DNA from: Mesaphorura yosii
Lineage: Eukaryota > Arthropoda > Collembola > Poduromorpha > Tullbergiidae
Direction: 5' to 3'
Assembly (NCBI GenBank): GCA_009869945.1
Contig: WIXG01000351.1
Span: 1-64,000, forward strand
Length of the DNA: 64,000 nt
Positions 45,901-58,700 of the stretch are shown here, one piece after another; within the stretch, counting starts at the first letter, position 1, and the number at the start of each line of letters is the position of its first letter. A program made the translations under genes and the position numbers. The notes below the pieces were generated by a model, which saw nothing but the letters and a program-made list of their open reading frames with translations, was not told the origin of the DNA and searched no databases.

Positions 45901-48900
45901 CGCAGAATTTACGCTTGAACTCGACAACAACGAGTTGTAATTGAATTTTGAGCGTCAGGCGCCTGCGTTGTGGGGAAATGAATCTATTGCAATTGCTTAT
46001 TGCCCATAACCAGTAAATAATGGCCAAGTCTCCGCTTGTAAATCATACCAATACTACAAACCTTCGTTGCTTCGCTTTGCCGTTTGCTGGTGAGAGTTGC
46101 CTGCCTTGCACTCAGGCGTAATTGAATTCAATTGAATCTCTGGTGTAAATCGACACAACTTTTCCCATGACAAATACGTGAACTACATGACAATAGAGTA
46201 GGAACTGCGAGGCAGGACTTGCGCTGCAGTAGCGGTAAGAAAGCGATTTCTTATTTTTGGTTTTGTATGACGTATCACTGGGAAACTTGTCCATTGTTAC
46301 GACTTAATTGAAAACTGCACCGCGCGCTTTCATTGCGCGTTGACAGTTCTTGCCTCAACTACTTCCTGATCCGAGTAGCGCATTAGTACAAGCGCCAGGC
46401 GCGGTGGATGTGCTCACCTGATTTTCACCAATACTCGTGAGGTCTTGGATGCTCGATCTGACTTGACTCATTTCCTCCTCGATCTGCTTGATGCAGTCTT
46501 GGAGTCCACGGATCAGAGACTCGATGGCTATCCTCGTCTTGTTTGGACGAGGCGTCTTTATCACATGTCCACCTCCGCCGCCTGCTGCCGCGGCCGATGT
46601 GGGAAGCGTCCGAGTGCTTTGACTGTTACTTCCCAGCAATCCCCCAAATCCGCCACCGCCACTGCTGTGGCCGCTACTCGCCGTTCCGAAGTACGTGCTG
46701 CCGATGGGGATTGTGCCCGTCCCATTGGCGTGGCCATGACCGGACGAATGTGTGAGCGTGCCCAGTGAATTCATGAGCTTTCTGGATACTCCACCGCTGG
46801 GGCTACCATAACCTTGTCCGAGCACTCCGAGTCCAGGTGAGTGCTGACTGCTCCAGGTGCCAGTCCTGTGCACAAAAGAGATAAGAGAACATATGATAAT
46901 CTGCTGGCATGATCAGGCTAATCAGCGAAACCACTTAACGGAACATGAACACGAAATCGTAAAATATCAAACGCATGATCTGGCCTCTAATTTTCTACTC
47001 CGCCACAATCACAATCAAAAACCCTGAGAACTGAATCTCAAAGAATTAATGTGCGAATGCGACAAAAAATTATGAAAGAAAGTTTTACATTTTTATTCCC
47101 GAGCCTCTTCTTTTTCTCCACAGTTCTCTTTTATCTGTGCGGTCGGTTCACACTTCACACAAGGCACAATTTCCTCAAACAAACACAAACACACACCGAC
47201 CGGGCCTTGTATCTACTGTCTGACTATTGTTAACGCTGGTAATTGTGAGAGCGAAATTATTCCGCGCTTTTTTGAGCTTGAGAATTTCGCAAATCTGAAT
47301 ACGAATGCAAAATTTATTTAAGTACACAAAACCACATGTTAATACAATTTGTTAGCACAGCACAGCACAGCACCAGGGTCAATGTCGACGTCGAAGTCGG
47401 AGCGTCGTCGCTGCTGCATCTGCACGGCAGTGGCGCACAATGGCGAATGAACTGCAATAATAATTCTACAACTCTTAACACCAGTCTCATTATTGTTAAC
47501 AATACAAACACAGAGCACAAAAAATACGACGGTTCACACACGCACAACAATTAAATGTCACTCGGCTACATTTGCATACGGCAACAATACAAAAGCAGTC
47601 AGCCAGTCCGCAGCACAGCCCACATGTTTACGACTTACGGCGAGGAGCGACCTGACATTCCGCACTGCACTTGTTGAGCGAGAAGATTCTCACGTAATAC
47701 TGAACCACAAATAGTACGACTTCATTGCAGTATGTAAATTTCAAAGTCATATCTAATGTGCGAGGAAATTGGCATTTGGCTATCTGTCGGACACTCAAAG
47801 CCAATAGACAAATTACCAAATTATGCGCTGTGAATGGGGTTTATTTACCGAAGTGCCTCCAATTACGAGATCTGAATGCAAAATCAAACCAGTTTACTGC
47901 AGAAGCAGTTGCAGCAGCAGATCACGAGTCGACTATTGTAATGTTCGATTCACGGTTCGAGTCAATAGTCAAGTTAGCAGCTAATCAAGCAACCAGAGTT
48001 TCGGGTTCACCTTCAAGCACACACTCGCCTTGCACTGTATGAATTGATCACATTCGAGTTCTACACTCACAACTCGTCTTAATTTTTTGCGAATGACCTA
48101 CTCTCCGATTCTCGTGCAGTACTGGCCAAGACCAAAAACCAGTACACTGCCACAGCACAGGCACCAAACACGAAATACGTAACAGCAGAGCCACAACAGC
48201 ACGTACGACTACGTAAAATGTTGATTTGGCAAAGAAAGTTAATAATTTTATGTTGTCTATAAAATCTTGGTCAAGATTCGAGTCTCAATCCCTACTTTGT
48301 ATGCACTGCAGGCTCCGCCGGCACAGGCAGGGGCCACAAATTACCACTTTTCGTGTGTTCTATCGCAAAAAATCTCGTATGACTACGAATCGGGGTTAAT
48401 ACTTTAATAATGCTTGCACATAACGATAAAATTCACAACTTGTGAACTAAATGAAGGCACAGTCGCAATCGCAAGTCGCATCTGAGAATGGAATACTCCG
48501 ACCTGGCGTGTGGTGTGTTGATAAATGAATGATGAAAACCGTATCGAGTCCGCTGAGATCGAAACTTGTGATTTTCTACGCGTCAAAATAGATTATGCGA
48601 GACATGCCAGGCCAGGGAGTAAGACGAAGACGGAGTGTTTGCGCTCACATATCAATTCTGCATAAAATAGCAAGCTACATTTAATACGAGACAGCACACC
48701 AAGACCGTATCGCATCGAGTCGCGTAAGTCGAGCTATCTGTGCAAAATCTTGAACCCACGCCAGCCAGCACCAAAGCCAAGCCAAAATACGTACTACTCG
48801 ATTACGAGTTAGTCACATGTACGAGGATTTGGTGGAATGCTAAGTTCAGTACACACAAGCAGTTGAGCACTACTTTACTTACTCCTTGCAATGGCAATGC

Positions 48901-51900
48901 ATTATTATTTTGACCTTGCCACCGTACGTGTAGTAGTTTAACAACTTGTCACTGACTTGCACATGAGGCCAGTCAAGTCAGCCGTGCTAGTAATGAGCGT
49001 ACAGACTACAGACACAGACACCTAGCTTACTCGAAATTGGCGTAGCCCGTTAAAAATTAATAAATTAGTCCCATTTCGATGCAGGACGAGTTGTACGAGA
49101 TACACGAGCCGAGCCGACAAAGCAGAGACCAGCAGTGTCCATTAGTCCATTGTTTGCTCAGCGTCCACGTCCTTGACATGGTAAGAGAAAGAAAGCATTC
49201 AGCAGCCAGACGTCCTTCCTTCCGGAGAAGAGATTTATTTTCCGAACCAAAAATCCTGCAAACTCCAAGTACGACTCGGATTATTTAATCCTGAATCTAA
49301 TATCTGGGCTTGGATTATGCCCTAACATCAAATATATCACATCTCCGTTCAACGCCAGAACTTTGAGGCTCACAAGTCGTAAGATTCAACCATTCCTCCT
49401 CGCCACGACGCACAATAACGCTATTCATTCGAAAAATGCACAATAATGGTCGTTATTGTTCAGTCATTCGACGCAAATTCGCATATCACCACTTTATCTC
49501 ATGAGAAAATTTTCACTGATTGTATCTTTACGGGGTATAACCTCGATTTGTATCTCGTTCACGCCTCTCACATCGTCTCGGAGCAGATGTAATGCGATAG
49601 GATACGGATTGCGTGCGTACAATGCAATCAGCGCTAGTGAACCGTCATCCTTCATCGTCTTCGGTCGGAGCAGCGAGGAGCCTTATTGTACTGGTTTTTC
49701 TTGATTGCCTTTTCTCACACATACTCATAGTTAATATGATCCTCGACCCGAAGCTAAAGCCAGAGATATGCGGCTAACTGCATCGTGGAATAATTTATGA
49801 CCATACTTGCTAATGGCCATCAATGCAGTTTGCAGTCGCAATCAATACAGCTACGAGCTACGCTTATAATTACATGCACTCGTATTCGGGGTCAATACTC
49901 TTAATCTTGCACTGTAATCTCAATCGAGACATGAACTGACTTGAGCAATTATTATTCAATCAATGTAATCCCCGTCCAATCCAAGTCCTCAACCACCAGC
50001 TGCCAATGCCAAACACCAACAGCCGAACACAATAAGCCGTTTGCCATTGCCATTAAAGTTGTGGTTTGGCAAGATTGATTGAATAATTGCAATGCAAGGT
50101 TGCTAATTAGCACTTCTTATGAAGTTATGCGAGATAAGAAAATGCAAATCTTCTTCAGTGAATTGTGTATAGCACCGGCACGGCGTGATGCATGCACGAG
50201 TTCAAGTTTTTGTTTACGCGTCTTGCGAATGTAAGGCAGTAGAGTTATGAATTTGCGAATCGCGAATTATGGAACAAATCAAGAGATGCACGTCAAACGC
50301 GTTCTGTCGGTGTCGCGTATGTTCTGCATGGCGAGGATGCAAATGTAGCTTGACGACTGACTTGAATATGATTCGACATTTTTCATCGCAAAGCACAATG
50401 GGCCATTATTCTCGGGCCGCGATGATGTGACGAGGCGAGATTTGTTTTGCCGCTATTCAAATGTCAAGTTTAAAATTAGTTCAAAAACACTCCGGTTGGT
50501 TGAGAACAAGTTACAATGCTCGGAGTCTTCAATCATTTTACGCGGAATTTCAGACCAAGTGAATAGCGAACAGGTCGGATTGACATAATCAAAGAAGAAG
50601 GTTAACAAAGCGAGGGAACACTTGTCGTAAAAGTTTTTGCCTAGTTTCATAATGCATTTAATAATGTCGCCGTCGCGAATCTCATTCATCAGCCTCGTAA
50701 CACAGAATGTCAATGTCAGTCAAAACATGTGCCCATTGTAGCATAGTACAGCGTAGCGTTGTCTGCAAAATTTGTTGTCTGTTCGCGTGCATAAGTTCGA
50801 GTTTCGAGCTCGAACCGAGTTGAGTCAAGAAATGTGTGCCATCTCCGTCAGGTTGATTGCTGACAAGACTGGCCATGCCACTGCCACTGCATTGCCACAT
50901 GTATTAAGCATTTTAGCGTTTTTGCCAGTGCAGTGCGCCTCATTTAATCAGCGTATGTACGCGACGACAATGCGCAATAACCGTCGCGATTACTCTGAGT
51001 GATTAGACACATTTTTGCCTTTCATTTGCATAAATCAAGGCAACAAGGCGAATACGCAATAAATCCGAGTCACAAGAACAAAGGATGATGATTAGCGAAT
51101 TATGAAAAATGTGGGTTGTTTTGCGTTGGTGCGACTGCGACGCATCCACAAATAATTACGGTATTTAAGCCCGTAATTACGTGCACGGTTCAGCACGTCC
51201 ATTCAGCGTGTGTGGTATGAGTCAGTCCATTCATTCATAATTAGCAAATACTAATAGCCCACGGCAGAGTCACAGTCGCAGGTGTGGTTGTGTTCGTCTC
51301 GCGCCCGTTTCTCATTAAATTATTGATGCTCTGAGGGTTTTAATTGATATAAACTGTTCGTAATTTCTTAATACCAGTCGCATAGCATAGCAGTCACTAT
51401 GCAAGACTCAATTTTGCTGTTTGCTGCATTTTTCTGCAGCATAAATATGCATACTGTATTTTACGTTTTAGAACCCCTGGGCTTGTATTATTTCAAAGGT
51501 CAGATTTTTAAGGGCTTAGGACGCAATAGAGACCCATGGACTTGTAATTTGACCATGGGCTTTTATTGTTTCAAACAAGAAAATAGGAACACAAAATACA
51601 AAAATTGATTAACAATTTATTTATACTATTTCGTCATCTGAATCCAGCTCGAGCTCATCAATATTATGGAAATCTTCGTATTCGTCAGCTTCTGTAAGCA
51701 GTAAAAGCTCTTCGACATTAGCCTGTTTCTTCTTCAACTGATCGAAGCCTTCGCATGCTTCGCCGGGGCGAAGGCAGTGAATCAGCTCATCTTCGGCCCC
51801 ACACAAGCAGTTCGTAATACCGCAAGTTTTAAGCTGCTATGCTCTTCTGCATAGCGAATTACTTCAAGCTTGAATCTGGGAGAGTAAGGCACATCTCCTT

Positions 51901-54900
51901 TTTGGTGTTTGCTCCATTATTGTCAAAGTTAGTGAAATACTAATGTCACACGAAATGGACCACTTTTTAATTTATAATGGAATATACACACAAGGCACAT
52001 TCATATATCGCACGCACATTTGCTTCCCGGCTTGCCTTTCGCATTTTCTATTCTCTTTGTTCACATTGTCCATGGGCTAGTATTGTTTCGAACACCCGAT
52101 TTCGGCAAGCTAAGACCTCAATAGAAGCGCATGAGCTTCTAATTCGCCGTGGGCTTCTAATACGGTATTCGTAAAACAGTTCGATTGACTTCTAAGTGCA
52201 TTACCTCGGGCTTCCATTCCCACTGCTTAACCGAAGTGCATTGGGTATATCTGGAGTGGAAATGATTTTAACTCCGTTTGGGTGGTGTGGCCGACTCAGG
52301 GAGTTGGTCAAGCTCTTGCTTGCTCCATGTCCTCCGCCGCCACCGCTGCCCGCACTCAGGCCGCGCCAAGCGGTGGCAAGTGAAGTTGTGGACTGGGCTC
52401 GAGAAGGCGGCAACTGAAGTTCGTCATCACTATCGTCAAATACGTCTGGTATCGAAGATTTTGCTCGTGGACGACAGATTATCATGTTTGCACTGCACTG
52501 ATGAGTTTGCAACGCGACTTGCGAGTGTGTATTCACTGGTTTACGAAGTTGGCAGTAACGTAAGTCAAGTCCAGACTTCGCCTTGTGAACTACTGGGAAC
52601 AGTTTCCGAGTACGATTCTATTTCGAGACGACGATGAACGCCAAGAACAATAAAAAACGAAGTGGTCGTAAAATGAGCTAGAAACTACAATAACTTTACG
52701 TCCCGAACTCAAACTATGCACATTTCGTGTTTTATGGACAATAAATGAAATCACTTAGACGCACTGCACTGATTCTAGTCCCAGTACAAGATCTCAAGGC
52801 AATGCTGATCAAGGCTACCGAAGATCAGTTCCTTACGTCGTCAGTCCTCATTCACTATTGCCATTGACGTTATTGCACAGACAAATGCACTTTGAAGCTA
52901 CCGCACTGCTACTAAAAACGTAAAGCGCACAGAGTGATCATTACACTCGTTGAATTGAGAAGACACTTTAAATTAATGATTTATGAGCTCAATGAATACC
53001 GTATCCACATCCCACATGCACAGTACGTAGATTACAGTACGCCGAAATGCGGATGATCTAATCCGATTCACGTAAAAAAAAACCCTATGCTGGATTTAAA
53101 AACTAGCGACGCGAAATGGTAAATGGCCAGTCACGACCACGAGAAGCAAACACTAGACTAAATGAAATGGAATGTTACAAAAATTTCTGCAAAACACTGC
53201 CGGACAGTAGCGAACAAAAGAATTTTTGCGAGATGACAGTCGCAGTCCTCAGTCGTCACTACAACCGATAATGACGATTCAAGTGGCAAAATTATTCAAA
53301 TATTTGCACCGTGCTCTGTCTCTTTCCATGTCCACGTTCGATGACAAATTGCTCACTCATTATTCATGCTGCGCTGAAAACCAAGCCGAGGGCTACCTTA
53401 TCAGCTAGCTGGAATAAAGTGTTCCACATGGTACCATATTGGTATTGATTATGAATATTTAAGCAGCGCTTCACGCATACGCATGGAACTGGAATGGAAG
53501 ACAAAGTGTATGGATTTAAGCAAACCGTCCTGTCATGTGTCGTGCTTTGTGTGTTTTCCGGCCATAAACATTAAATCCTACGTACAGCGAAGATTAAGAG
53601 TCAAGTCGGCCCACAAACTCAGTTCCTGTTTGTCGTGTCGCTTGGTTTCTTGTTCACAGAGAGCTGAAGAGCTGAGTGACGGTGATTGCTCGTGCTCCAT
53701 TTTCTTATCTCAGCTGAGTTTCGTATATCGTATTTCTATTTCCATGCTTATCACTATCACTGAACATGACAGAAGACGCGTTAAGCTCATTGCTCATTCT
53801 CCCCAGCGATGCGACTCGCCTGCTGTTTGTGTAACACGAGCATTTACATATCATTCATCATCATTTAAGCCGTAAGCGTTTAAGCCAGATTTCTAAAGTG
53901 TTCCTTACAGCTCCTCAGCGGACACTCGACTCAAATCTGCCGTTGTTACTGTCAGAGCATATCCGTTGACTCTCAAAACCTTATCAGCTCCCATACTGCC
54001 AGTGTGCTGTGCGGTAGTGCAGTTCGTCCATGCATATTTATGGATGCACAGTTAATTAAAGCCAGGCTCAAGGCACACAATAGGCGTAATTGCTCAATTA
54101 AATAATTATTATTGCAAGCCTAAACAACAAAAAAATTCCCTGTAAAAGTAAAAATACAAAGTCACGAATTGCTGGACATAAAATGCGAATTGATGCATGC
54201 ACGACCGGAGAATTTTATTGATTAGACAAAACGTGCATCACATTGCGAATGGGCTACCACTGCACTGCCATAAACACGAGCCCACGATGGCACGATGAAA
54301 CAACGCTGTATAGTTCTGCTGCCTGCTTTAGTGTACGTGGTCGTAAATCAATAATATGACATTGGAGGTTCGTTTTGCAACTGCCACAGCTGAACCCAAC
54401 GATTCGTTGTAGACCAGCAAAGCATATGTGCTTTAGTTCATGTGAAGTTAGAAATGAATCATTATGCAACTATTAGCGTCATTAATTTGCGGCATGATGC
54501 AAATTTATTTGTAGCGCCCGAATCACGTATCACGAACACTGTTTTGTTCTTTTTGCGTGCATAGTATGAATCATGCTGGAGTCAAGAGTCGGCAACAACA
54601 GTGATTCATTTACGGCTGCACTGCAACTTTAATGCATGGGCAATGGGCACAGGTGCCAATGCCAAGGTGCCAGGTGCTACATCTTTTACAGCAGAGGTCT
54701 TTCATCCGTCCCGTCGCCCAGCCTCCCGTGTTCTATTGTCCAGACTTAGAATTCAAATTCCATGAATAGCAATGGCGAACAGGGATGAATATTAACGAGT
54801 TGACGCTTTTAAAGAATATTTTCACACCTGTACGAGAGTTCAAGACGGCTGTCTTAAGACAGGACGACCTTTCCTCGTCCCCCATGCCATGCCCTTCCTG

Positions 54901-55791
54901 TCTTGGCTCATCCATCTTAAATAAAGAATTCCGCGTAATCGACTATTTTTAGAAATCATTACTGCACTCCACCGCAGCCGCAGTTCTTGTTTTATATTTG
55001 GGCTCAGGTGCATTTTCATGTCTGGAGCTTAAACAAAGTAAGATTAAAATGGAATTATGCACTTTGTACTTGAACTTGCAACTTGCAACTGGCAACCGCA
55101 ATGTCTCAAGTGTGGGTTCAACAGGAACCATTTGACGTATGAGGATGACTTTCGCAAGTTTCCTAAGACTGCTACGATAAATTTAGCAAGAGCCATGCTC
55201 GTGTTCTTGAGCAGCTCATCAAAAGAGCCAGGGCAAATTCAACTTGCCAAACAGTTTATAAGTGATCCGATTATTCGAACTCCATGTCTCGTCTCGAAGC
55301 TGACGAGTCAAGAAATTGAACAGGAATGGAATTGATTTGAGGCCGTTACGAAAATTCCTGATTGTACGCTTTATTGGAACGAGCTAATTAGCTCGGCAAT
55401 GTCACCGCTAGATTCAAGAAGGCGATGAACTGCTTTATTACCTTGAATTGATGAAGTTATTGTAGAAACTTCCTTTATGTCTTGCCGCTGTAGAGCCCCC
55501 AGAATACGAGCCGCCTGAAGTCTGGTACGCTCCGCCAAAGCTCCGACTTCGGGCCAGTTGTTGCAATGAGTAGGACGGCTGACTCTTGACACGGCCACCA
55601 GTCGCAGTCGCAGTCGCACTTGCATTGTTGGCCATCGCTGGAGATCCGATCATGATGGGCGCATTGCTGCTCCCGCTGCTGCTGGTGCTTCCACAACTGC
55701 CTCCACCCGAACTGTTGAACTCCTCTCCAATTCCGGATCCACTGCGACCTAGCGAAATTAAACTACGTCGTTTGCTGTTGTAGAATGACAT
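39916..55791 (-). CDS. RIPOR: RIPOR/FAM65 family Rho-interacting cell polarity regulator
   Basis: Cytoplasmic Rho-binding protein, 1437 residues. Exons (minus): 55791-55442, 52492-52205, 46865-46418, 43805-43625, 43534-43132, 43051-41797, 41639-41358, 41246-41061, 40977-40515, 40455-40271, 40188-39916; the sum is in frame. Ser/Gly-rich N-terminus with RSRSFGG and SSIPDVFDDSDDE. Coiled-coil/helical part at about 325-420 (HLKRIEYQLSIVEELGEQYALQQKLREG). The conserved core follows at about 422-556 (GFARLCPGD, GSQVWDLP, NPTGSLKLNIIVSW). A Ser-rich disordered middle spans about 556-975. Helical HEAT-like repeats reach the C-terminus. Vertebrate RIPORs restrain RhoA signalling during polarity and migration. 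Start at 55791 (SKMSFYN) is likely but the frame stays open upstream to 55902, so a longer N-terminus is possible. The first three introns are very large; the others are 59-157 nt. Confidence 0.9.
43806..46417 (-). other. RIPOR intron 3, 2.6 kb
   Basis: Non-coding, with clean splice sites at both ends. Composition is patchy with frequent gcaatt/cgcaat/tgcgaat words. I see no nested gene, RNA gene or transposon. Confidence 0.55.
46866..52204 (-). other. RIPOR intron 2, 5.3 kb
   Basis: Non-coding. Contains the pogo-like remnant at 51477-52170, which ends about 35 bp from the splice donor. The rest is the same word-rich sequence as in intron 3, with many short palindromic or near-palindromic motifs. 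No nested gene recognised; it could hold enhancers, but I see no specific site. Confidence 0.55.
51477..52170 (-). mobile_element. Pogo/Tigger-like DNA transposon remnant with flanking direct repeats
   Basis: A minus-strand open frame at about 51627-51835 reads LKTCGITNCLCGAEDELIHCL and then an acidic end (DELELDSDDEIV). This resembles the C-terminus of CENP-B/pogo-type transposases, where a CGITNALDGSED-like stretch is common. It is flanked by two degenerate direct repeats of about 100 bp (51477-51575 and 52072-52170) that share GGGCT.GTATT.TTTC, CAATAGA and TGGGCTT.TA. The DDE catalytic core is missing, so this is a non-functional fragment. Confidence 0.5.
52493..55441 (-). other. RIPOR intron 1, 2.9 kb
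   Basis: Non-coding, between the N-terminal exon and exon 2. No nested gene, repeat array or RNA gene recognised. First introns of this size often carry regulatory DNA; that is a general expectation, not something I can see here. Confidence 0.5.
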
Positions 55792-58700
55792 TTTGCTTCT
55801 TGCTGTCTCTTCTTGCGTACTTGCGTACTGCTTTCGTGGCAAAAGAACATTTACATTATTGCTGGGAACTCTTGTTACTACTTTACAGCACACCACGACC
55901 ACTGCACGCTGAGATTGTCAGAATCACTTGTAAATGTTTACATTGTGATAGGCGCACTGACTGTCAGTTGTCTTGTTGACTAACTGCACAGAAATTATGA
56001 CTAATTTCCGTTCTTATTCACTAATCACACAGTTGTAGCTGTAGATTGTGGAGTTTCTTGCGAATTATGTATTACACGCACAGCATGAGTGCCAGGCTGC
56101 GTTTGAATTCGCGTCCGCGTCGCATTTTGGATTTTTCCACGGTCGAGCCTTCCCGGAGTGTGAAGTTCAATAGCAAACAAGCACTAAATATCCGCACGAC
56201 GAACGACTGACTTTCTTACGACTAAAGCGAGAAGAGCGCTGGAACTCTCGACTTGGACTGCTTCTGTGCACTGAGAAGTAGTTCGCTTTTTGCAAATAAA
56301 GTGAAGAAGGGTTAGTTCTGCCTCCTGCGCTGCGCTACGTCTGCACAACCAAGAAATGTCAAGGTCTTGTGCTTTTTCACTAGAAACTCAAGGCAGGCTT
56401 GGTGGGTTTCAGGTTCCTTTCTCCAGCCAGTGCTCTGCAATGTCGTGGCTTTGGCGTTTGGCCTGGCGATCAGCCCGTGTTCTCGTGTTTCGTTTACCAA
56501 AGGAAACAGAACCCTTTGAATACGAAGAACACGACCACCACACGAGAAATGCGATCCAATCCCTGCTTGGCTCTTCAAGTTCACGTCTTTCACTTTACAA
56601 ACACTTTCTCACAAGTAACACTTGCTTTGTGCATTTGGTATACTTTATACGGCTTGAATCTTGGAAATACTCGTGTTTGTTTCAGTCCATACACAAAAAG
56701 GCATTACTTACCTCCGTCCGCATTCGCTTTCTTGGCCCACGTAAAAATAGAATCGTCTGATGTTGATTTAGAGTCGCACTTACACTTTTGAGTTAATGCG
56801 GCAGGCGCGATACATAAAATATAAAGTTTCAGGTACGGCCACGCACCACTTTGATGATGAAAAATGAAGATGAAGTACTCTGTTAAGTCCTGAGAGCATA
56901 AACAAATTACATTATTGGGTTATGGGCATATTTTTCTTCCTGCATTGTAAACTTGGACTTCACTGCTTGTCTGCTTGCACTACGCAATTTGCACCACGCA
57001 CGACGCTTTCACGGACGAATAAGTCATCCGTGAAAACAGGGCGCACGACGCAGAATGTATTTTATAGTTATTGGAAATTGGAGTTGACGCACTTACGTAC
57101 ACGTAGGAGTTCAACTCTCCAGAGACGTGTGAGCGAATTTACTTGGTTTGTTGCGTCTTCGTCTCTTCGTCTGGCTTCTGGCTTGAGTGGTACGAGGTTG
57201 AAATTATCTGGATTCTGGATTCCAAAATTAGAGAACCAGTCAATCAGTCAAGTTCCGCGTATGTGAGATGCTTGCCTCGAGCAAGCGTGAACTTTGAGCA
57301 CTTTGTGCGAACTGAATGCGAGCTGGGTGAGTCAGGCCCTAATTTTACGGCAGTGGTCCTAATTCACTTGACTTGATGGATCTGACTTGTTTTGTGTAAA
57401 TTTCACTTTCTGTGACACGCATGCCGAATGCAACTGCATGGCTCGGCAAGACTTAAAACAGAGAACGATCGCAATCTTTCTTAATAGGAAGCCGTACCGT
57501 GAGACAAAAGACTTTAATGATAATGCGATCCGCGTCACAATCACAAATATGCACTTCTTTCCTTGTCGTATGTGTATCGTTCGTCGTTATCTTCTCGTCT
57601 TTCCGTTTCTTGTCGTGATGTGTGCAAAGACGCACACTTAATGAATGGATGAGAGGATTTGCAAGATGAGACGGAGAAGAATAAGTGAAAATGAGATTAA
57701 GCCCATTCTTTGAGAGCTGCACTCTTGTTCTGTGTTCTATTCTTATAATTGAACGTAAAACAAACTACAAGCTCGCAATTGTACATTGTGATTGCGAATC
57801 CGCATACATGCAAACTCTTTTATGATCGTCATGCTACGCTGGGTAATAAGGTTAGTAGCGCTTCGCGCCGCGCAGTTAAGCCTGCGTACGAGCAAAGGAT
57901 TAAACTTAAAGACGTACTTAACTTACTTTGGAGATGTTGCTCGTAAATCTCAAACGCAGACAAGCACAAATACAAACACAAATCTGACAGATTCGCTTTT
58001 TAGCCCGTCCACCTTTCCTTTGTTACTTTTGTTGTGTAAAGCTTGCCACTTGCATTTTTCTTTACATTTACACGGTCCCGGTCCTTCAAGCGTCAAATCA
58101 CAAATACAATCACATGTCAAACTGTCATCGTAAGTATACTGACAAATCAGCTAACCAGCCATGCGATGGCACAATTCTTTCACATCTCACTGCGTTGTGA
58201 AAGGGACTCATAAACTTAGCTGACCTTAGCTTCGCGTCGGGTTGTCAAATCACTCGTACCACTTTTGTATTACGTTGGACAGAATTTTCTTTGTTGACAG
58301 GGCACGGGACTAAAGTTCGAAGAAGACAACGACTAACTGAAACATGCTTACACTCTCATCACGACCCTCACGAGATTATGAATGATAATCGTTCCCTGTG
58401 TGCTCAGATGTTATATGGAGAATGATTCTAGTAATGCAATCTGTTTCCTTAACTCATTTGTATATTACACCAACGCAGGCACGACTCAAGAAGCCGACAC
58501 GGCACAAGTCGTGGAGTGTGGAGTACTTCGAGCAGCCTGTCTGCAGTCAGCAATCGGTTATCTCCCGAGACTCAAGACCAAGAGAAGGCGGTTTCGCAGG
58601 AAGGAGGCAAGAAAGTGCGATAGGGGGAAAATAATGTGATAAACTTATGGCTATGATATTATCGTAACACGACAATGTCCACGCGACATTGTCCATAGGT

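Noticed and set aside
47935-47975. GGTTCGAGTC resembling a tRNA B box
   Set aside because: No A box, cloverleaf arms or anticodon stem can be drawn around it.
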